Below, piece by piece: positions 7,530-10,849 of a DNA stretch of 10,849 nt. The translations under genes were made by a program, and so were the position numbers. Below the pieces are notes generated by a model. That model did no database searches and was not told the DNA's origin. It saw nothing but the letters and a program-made list of their open reading frames with translations. The stretch comes from Russula earlei (taxonomy: Eukaryota; Basidiomycota; Agaricomycetes; Russulales; Russulaceae): NCBI GenBank assembly GCA_025769875.1, contig JAGFNK010001327.1:1-10849 (forward strand). The letters run 5' to 3'. The first letter of the stretch is position 1. Every line of letters begins with the position of its first letter.

Positions 7530-8095
7530 TGACCTTTTGTCTGAGATTTCACCAAAATAGCTCACCCCATCTTTTCCACCATCAAGAAAGGAACCCCCTT
7601 TCTCTGGACTCCAGAAGTGACTGTTGCCCTAGAAACCCTAATATCTGTGATCTGTGACGACCCTGAACTATACACCGCCAATCCAGACCTCCCTTATGAA
7701 TTAGAAACTGATGCCTCACAATTCGCCACTGGGGCAATCTTATTTCAAAAGGACTCAAGGGGAAAAAGAAAAATGATCGGAAATATGTCACATGCATTCA
7801 ACAAAGCAGAAAGGAACTACCCGATTTGGGATAGGGAGTTCCTGGCCTTGATCCTTGCACTCCAACACTGGCAATACCTGCTAGTTGGAACTAAACACCC
7901 CATCAGAATTTTCACGGACCACACTAATCTAGCCCATTATTGACTCCCCCATAAAATTAATTGAAGAATTGCAGAGTATATCTCCACACTCATGGACTAC
8001 CACTTTGAGATCCATCACAAACCAGGAATCTCCAACTGCACAGACGCTCTCTCATGATGACCAGACCACAATGATGGATCAGGAGACAATCAAAA
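7530..8095 (+). pseudogene. RNase H region of pol, broken by TGA codons
   Basis: RNase H removes the RNA strand during reverse transcription. The reverse transcriptase to RNase H connection lies at about 7530-7640 (FLWTPE). The catalytic carboxylates appear in order: Asp in ETDAS (7710-7712), an acidic residue in the AERNYPIWDREFLAL block, Asp in FTDHTNLAHY (about 7915-7943), and the final Asp in TDALS (8043-8045). Six TGA codons interrupt the stretch, at 7530, 7542, 7941, 7962, 8055 and 8058, and the contexts suggest arginine for each. Just before the last Asp the codons TGC ACA look like decayed CGC GCA, one change on each strand. The frame stops at the Tc1 insertion site. Confidence 0.9.
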
Positions 8096-8097
8096 TA

Positions 8098-8314
8098 CAG
8101 TGACCCAAAAAACTGTTCAAATGTTTTGTACATTTTCATTGTATTAACCATATCTAGAGAACCACTGCAGCTGATAACATGTTAGTGGGCTTGTTTTAAA
8201 GCTCTACATCATAGCTTTGTAATGAAATACTATATATACTATGAACATAGTTATGTAAGAAGATATAAGGTATTTCTTCCAGTGTATCCATTTGAACAGT
8301 TTTTTTGCCTTGGT
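8098..8314 (+). repeat. Left terminal inverted repeat of the Tc1 element
   Basis: The outer 75 bp match the right end almost perfectly, with imperfect matching continuing to about 8314 (ccttggt). A motif of about 18 bp (caaaaaactgttcaaatg) occurs at its outer edge (8104-8123) and again in opposite orientation at its inner edge (8289-8309). Such paired sites usually bind transposase. Confidence 0.9.
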
Positions 8315-8339
8315 ATCTAAATAGGGTATATGCCAAAAA

Positions 8340-9401
8340 TTAGTAGTTTGTGTATCCTCCATTTGCTTTGAACACCTCTTCCACCCTCCTAGGCATACTT
8401 TCTATCAAATTCTGCACAACAGTTTGATCAATGGCCTCCCATTCCAGTTGTGTGCACTCCCAAAGTTCATTGATTCCCTTAGGGGGTGTTGGATAAGCTG
8501 CAAGCTTCTTTTTGAGATGAGCCCAAAGATGCTCAATAGGATTGAGGTCTGGGGATTGAGCTGGCCAGTCCATGACCTAAATTCTGTGGGCTTGGAACCA
8601 AGATGTGGCAAGCCTGCTCTTGTGGATAGAGGCATTGTCCTGTTGAAAGAGGGTATCTTTGCATTTCTTCTTGAAATACTTGATAGATGCAAGTAGTTCA
8701 TCCTCCAAAATGCTGCAATAAAGTTCAGCATCCATCCTTCCATCAATCTTTGCTGCATGCCCAACTCCTTCCCAAGACATGCAGCCCCACAACATCAAGG
8801 AACCTCCTCCATGTTTGACTGTTGGCTGAACAAGGTGTTCAGAAAGGTGCTCTCCTCTTTTTTTCCAAGCCCATTTCTTGCCATCTGAGCCCATATGATT
8901 GATTTTGGTCTCATCTGACCAAATTACCCTCTTTCAGTCCTCCACATTCCAGTATAGGTACTTTTCTGCAAAGTCCTTTCTGGCCCTATAGTGACTTGGT
9001 TTAAGGTAAGGCCTCTTCTTCTTTGTAACTGCCTTAAAGCCTGCCTTGTTAAGGTAGTTTCGAATGGTCTGATTGGAGATAGTGGACTCTTTGATGACCT
9101 CCAACCTTCTGGCAACCTGAGGAGCAGTATCTGCTTCTCCAGAGCTAAGAAGGCATGTGGCAAAGCGGATGTCAAGGTTAGAGAGCTTGGAAGGACAACC
9201 TCCAGAGGACTTTAGAAGGTCAGGAAGGTATTTCTGGCGAATGTTGGTGATTGAACCAATGCTTCTGTGTGCTGCCTTGGCAATGTTATGAACTGAATGG
9301 TTGGCCTGGAGAAGGGAGATGATGTAGTTGACTTCATGAGGAAGAAGAGACTTCATGATGTTGTTGGTGAAGAAGAAGCAGCTGTTTTGGCTTATTTGCA
9401 C
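8340..9401 (-). pseudogene. Tc1-type transposase with two premature stops
   Basis: The transposase binds the terminal repeats and performs cut-and-paste at TA. The reading frame is continuous from 9401 to 8340 without a frameshift. The likely true start is the second Met at 9354-9356 (MKSLLPHEV), giving 338 residues, the usual Tc1 size. Helix-turn-helix DNA-binding segments occupy about the first 110 residues. The catalytic triad is complete: Asp in WSDETK (8913-8915), Asp in LFQQDN (8637-8639) and Glu in LNPIEHLW (8532-8534), with exactly 34 residues between the second Asp and the Glu. Two nonsense codons break it: TGA at 8934-8936, in a place where family members have Trp, and TAG at 8577-8579, probably from CAG. 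A third, milder possibility is readthrough, but nothing in the sequence supports it. Confidence 0.93.
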
Positions 9402-9501
9402 ATGGTTTGAGTTTATTATAGGTCACATGACCTCCATGTTCAATTTTAGCCCTCTGGGGAAAGAACATGAATCTCAATCTGAGAAATAATGAATTCACTA
9501 A

Positions 9502-9717
9502 CCAAGGCCAAAAAACTGTTCAAATGGGTACACCAGCAAACATACCTTATATTTTCTTAAATAATTATGCTTATGCTGTATAAAGTATGCCATTACAAAG
9601 CTATGATGTAGAGCTTGAAAAAAAACCTAGTTACATATTATTAGCTGCAGTGGTTCTCTAGATATGGTTAATACAATGAAAATGTACAAAACATTTGAAT
9701 GGTTTTTTGGGTCACTG
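9502..9717 (-). repeat. Right terminal inverted repeat of the Tc1 element
   Basis: Mirror image of the left end. It carries the same motif at 9508-9526 (inner) and 9692-9711 (outer). The outer copy here reads CA where the other three read TG, compatible with an ancestral CG in all four. Confidence 0.9.
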
Positions 9718-9719
9718 TA

Positions 9720-10849
9720 TTATGGCACTTCCTGACAAACTCTTTATCTGAACACTCCACACCGAAGACCTATATGGACAAGTCCTAAAGGAGCAAAAGA
9801 ACCATCAACCTGACCTACTTATGTGGAAAGTCAAACATGACCTTCAAGACGAAGACAGTGCATTGTTCAAAGACAGGAAATTAGTCGTACCATATCAAGA
9901 ACCCCTTTTACAAAAGATCTTACACATTTACCATGATATCATCCTCAGTGGACATACAGGAAATGCCTGGACCCTATACTCAATCCAAGAATCTTTCTGG
10001 TGGCCTAAAATGGGCTACTTCATCTGAGACTACATTTGAGGCTGCACCACCTGCCAAGCCAACAAGTCCTCCACACATCCCACTCAACCTCCAATTTACC
10101 TGATTCCCCCAGAATTCCAGAAACTATTCCAGACCTTAGCTATCAATTGGATCGTTGACCTTCCCCCATCAGAAGGGTACGACACCATCATGACCATCAC
10201 TGACCATGATTCTACCAAAGCGGCAATATTCATACCTTGCCGTAAAGATATGGGAACCCTCAAAATGGCTAAACTTTTCTTATGATATGCCTTCCCATGG
10301 ATGGGAGTCCCCTCTAAGGTCATTTCTGATCATGACCCCTGTTTCACCTCCAAACTGTTTCAAGAGGTTTCCCAAATCCTTGGAATTAACCAAAACTTAA
10401 GCATGGCTTATCACCCCCAAACCAATGGACAGTTGGAAAGAACCAACCAAACCTTAGAAATGTATCTTTGCATCTATACTGGGGAAAAACAACAAGAATG
10501 GGCACACTGGCTCCCCATAGCACAATATCATTTCAACACCCACAAATCCACAACCACTAAGAAAACCCCCTACAAACTACTCATTGGCTTCAACCCACAG
10601 GGACTCGGCACCCAATTCAAGTCCAAATTCCCCAGAATCCAAGAATGACTCCAAGCACTAAAAGACATGCAAGAATTGGCACAAGAACAATGAAGAAGGC
10701 GCAGAACAATTGGATCAAAGAAACTAAGTTCAAAGGTTTCAAAGAAGGACAGAAGGTTTGGTTAGAGGGAACTAACCTAAAAACTCCCCATCAGTTTCAG
10801 AAGTTCCACCCCAAACGGTTCGGCCCTTTTATCATCACCAAAAGAATCT
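9720..10849 (+). pseudogene. Integrase of the gypsy element, broken, C-terminus outside window
   Basis: Integrase inserts the DNA copy into the chromosome. The zinc-binding HHCC domain is at about 9920-10054 (YHD..GH, then Cys at 10043-10045 and 10052-10054). In the core, the first catalytic position, expected Asp, is Asn (AAT at 10145-10147, preceded by C, so CpG to CpA). The second Asp is intact in ISDHDP (10328-10330), and the Glu lies at 10436-10438 in GQLERTNQ, with 35 residues between, the DD35E spacing. TGA codons occur at 9749, 10025, 10037, 10283 and 10646. The residues following the second Asp (His and Cys) are also probably decayed arginines. Near 10688 one base is missing; the frame from 10690 to the window end carries the GPY/F module (GPF at 10822-10830). 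A chromodomain may follow outside. Confidence 0.93.

Larger units (their letters stand above)
8098..9717 (-). mobile_element. Tc1/mariner-type DNA transposon (DD34E), inserted in pol
   Basis: The element is 1620 bp. It starts CAGTGACCC at 8098, ends with the inverted form GGGTCACTG at 9717, and is flanked by TA on both sides (8096-8097 and 9718-9719), the target duplication of this superfamily. Terminal inverted repeats are long, about 216 bp. A single transposase frame lies on the minus strand and is spoiled by two stop codons only. The insert plus TA is 1622 bp, which explains the frame change between RNase H and integrase exactly. Its CpG content is very low (about three in the whole element). 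Confidence 0.96.
2554..10849 (+). mobile_element. Decayed Ty3/gypsy (chromovirus-like) LTR retrotransposon, right end outside window
   Basis: Order of parts is 5' LTR, primer-binding site, gag with CCHC knuckle, protease, reverse transcriptase, RNase H, integrase. Protease-RT-RNase H-integrase order defines the Ty3/gypsy type. The integrase ends in a GPY/F module, and the primer-binding site is of the self-priming kind known from Tf1/sushi-type chromoviruses. A chromodomain and the 3' LTR would lie beyond 10849. Three foreign elements interrupt it (4278-4839, 6269-7230, 8098-9717). Allowing for these, protease to integrase lies in one frame, so the ancestor very likely had a single gag-pol ORF. 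Fifteen in-frame TGA codons and about three small indels make it non-coding today. The host-side target duplication of this element (perhaps gctga at 2549-2553) cannot be checked without the right end. Confidence 0.93.

Noticed and set aside
8424..8696. Plus-strand frame across the transposase C-terminal half
   Set aside because: It is the shadow of the minus-strand transposase, which has the complete DD34E triad.
8934..8936. RIP-type CpA to TpA mutation as source of the transposase stop
   Set aside because: If the ancestor was TGG, the changed C on the plus strand stood before C, not A. Only the TAG at 8577-8579 would fit CpA to TpA, which is too little to claim RIP.
3242..10849. UGA recoded as arginine in this host
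   Set aside because: All in-frame stops are TGA at mostly Arg positions, but no known code reads UGA as Arg, CpG is depleted throughout, and other CpG decay products (Arg to Cys or His, Asp to Asn, TG/CA pairs) are present. Deamination explains all of them.

Overview
The window looks like a transposon graveyard from a fungal nuclear genome. I see no intact gene, no rRNA or tRNA gene, no CRISPR array and no bacterial-style operon. The organism call (fungus, most likely an agaricomycete-type basidiomycete with a repeat-rich, cytosine-methylated genome) is inference. It rests on a Ty3/gypsy chromovirus-type element, a Tc1-type DD34E transposon, LTRs starting TGTCATG, and strong CpG decay.

Layout. 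1-1201: the right-hand part of a long terminal repeat (family called LTR-A here), with its last 340 bp tandemly duplicated. 1202-2553: gene-free, TpG/CpA-rich, CpG-poor sequence with a 31-bp repeat pair and at most a vestige of a coding region on the minus strand. 2554-10849: one Ty3/gypsy retrotransposon running off the right edge, with 5' LTR (2554-3241), primer-binding site (3243-3253), gag, protease, reverse transcriptase, RNase H and integrase up to the GPY/F module. Three later insertions interrupt it: a 562-bp solo LTR of a third family in gag (4278-4839, duplication ACTCA), a 962-bp solo LTR-A in reverse orientation in reverse transcriptase (6269-7230, duplication AATAC), and a 1620-bp Tc1-type DNA transposon between RNase H and integrase (8098-9717, TA duplication, transposase on the minus strand). 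Subtracting each insert plus one duplication copy leaves pol in one continuous frame.

The host element appears to have been a single-ORF element with Tf1/sushi-type self-priming: the 11 nt just after the 5' LTR are the exact reverse complement of 11 nt in the LTR, 34 bp after the start of its TATA-like box, where the transcript should begin. It is now dead. Fifteen in-frame stops interrupt it and all are TGA, mostly where arginine is expected (CGA to TGA). The first catalytic aspartates of both reverse transcriptase and integrase read Asn through a change compatible with CpG to CpA. Repeat pairs inside the window also differ largely as TG versus CA, two decay products of one ancestral CpG. 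The solo LTR in gag keeps about five times the CpG density of pol and is probably the youngest insertion.

The points most worth a second look are the self-priming site, the all-TGA decay record, the four-site palindromic ends of the Tc1 element, and an antisense reading frame of about 90 codons that stays open in all three LTR-A units.
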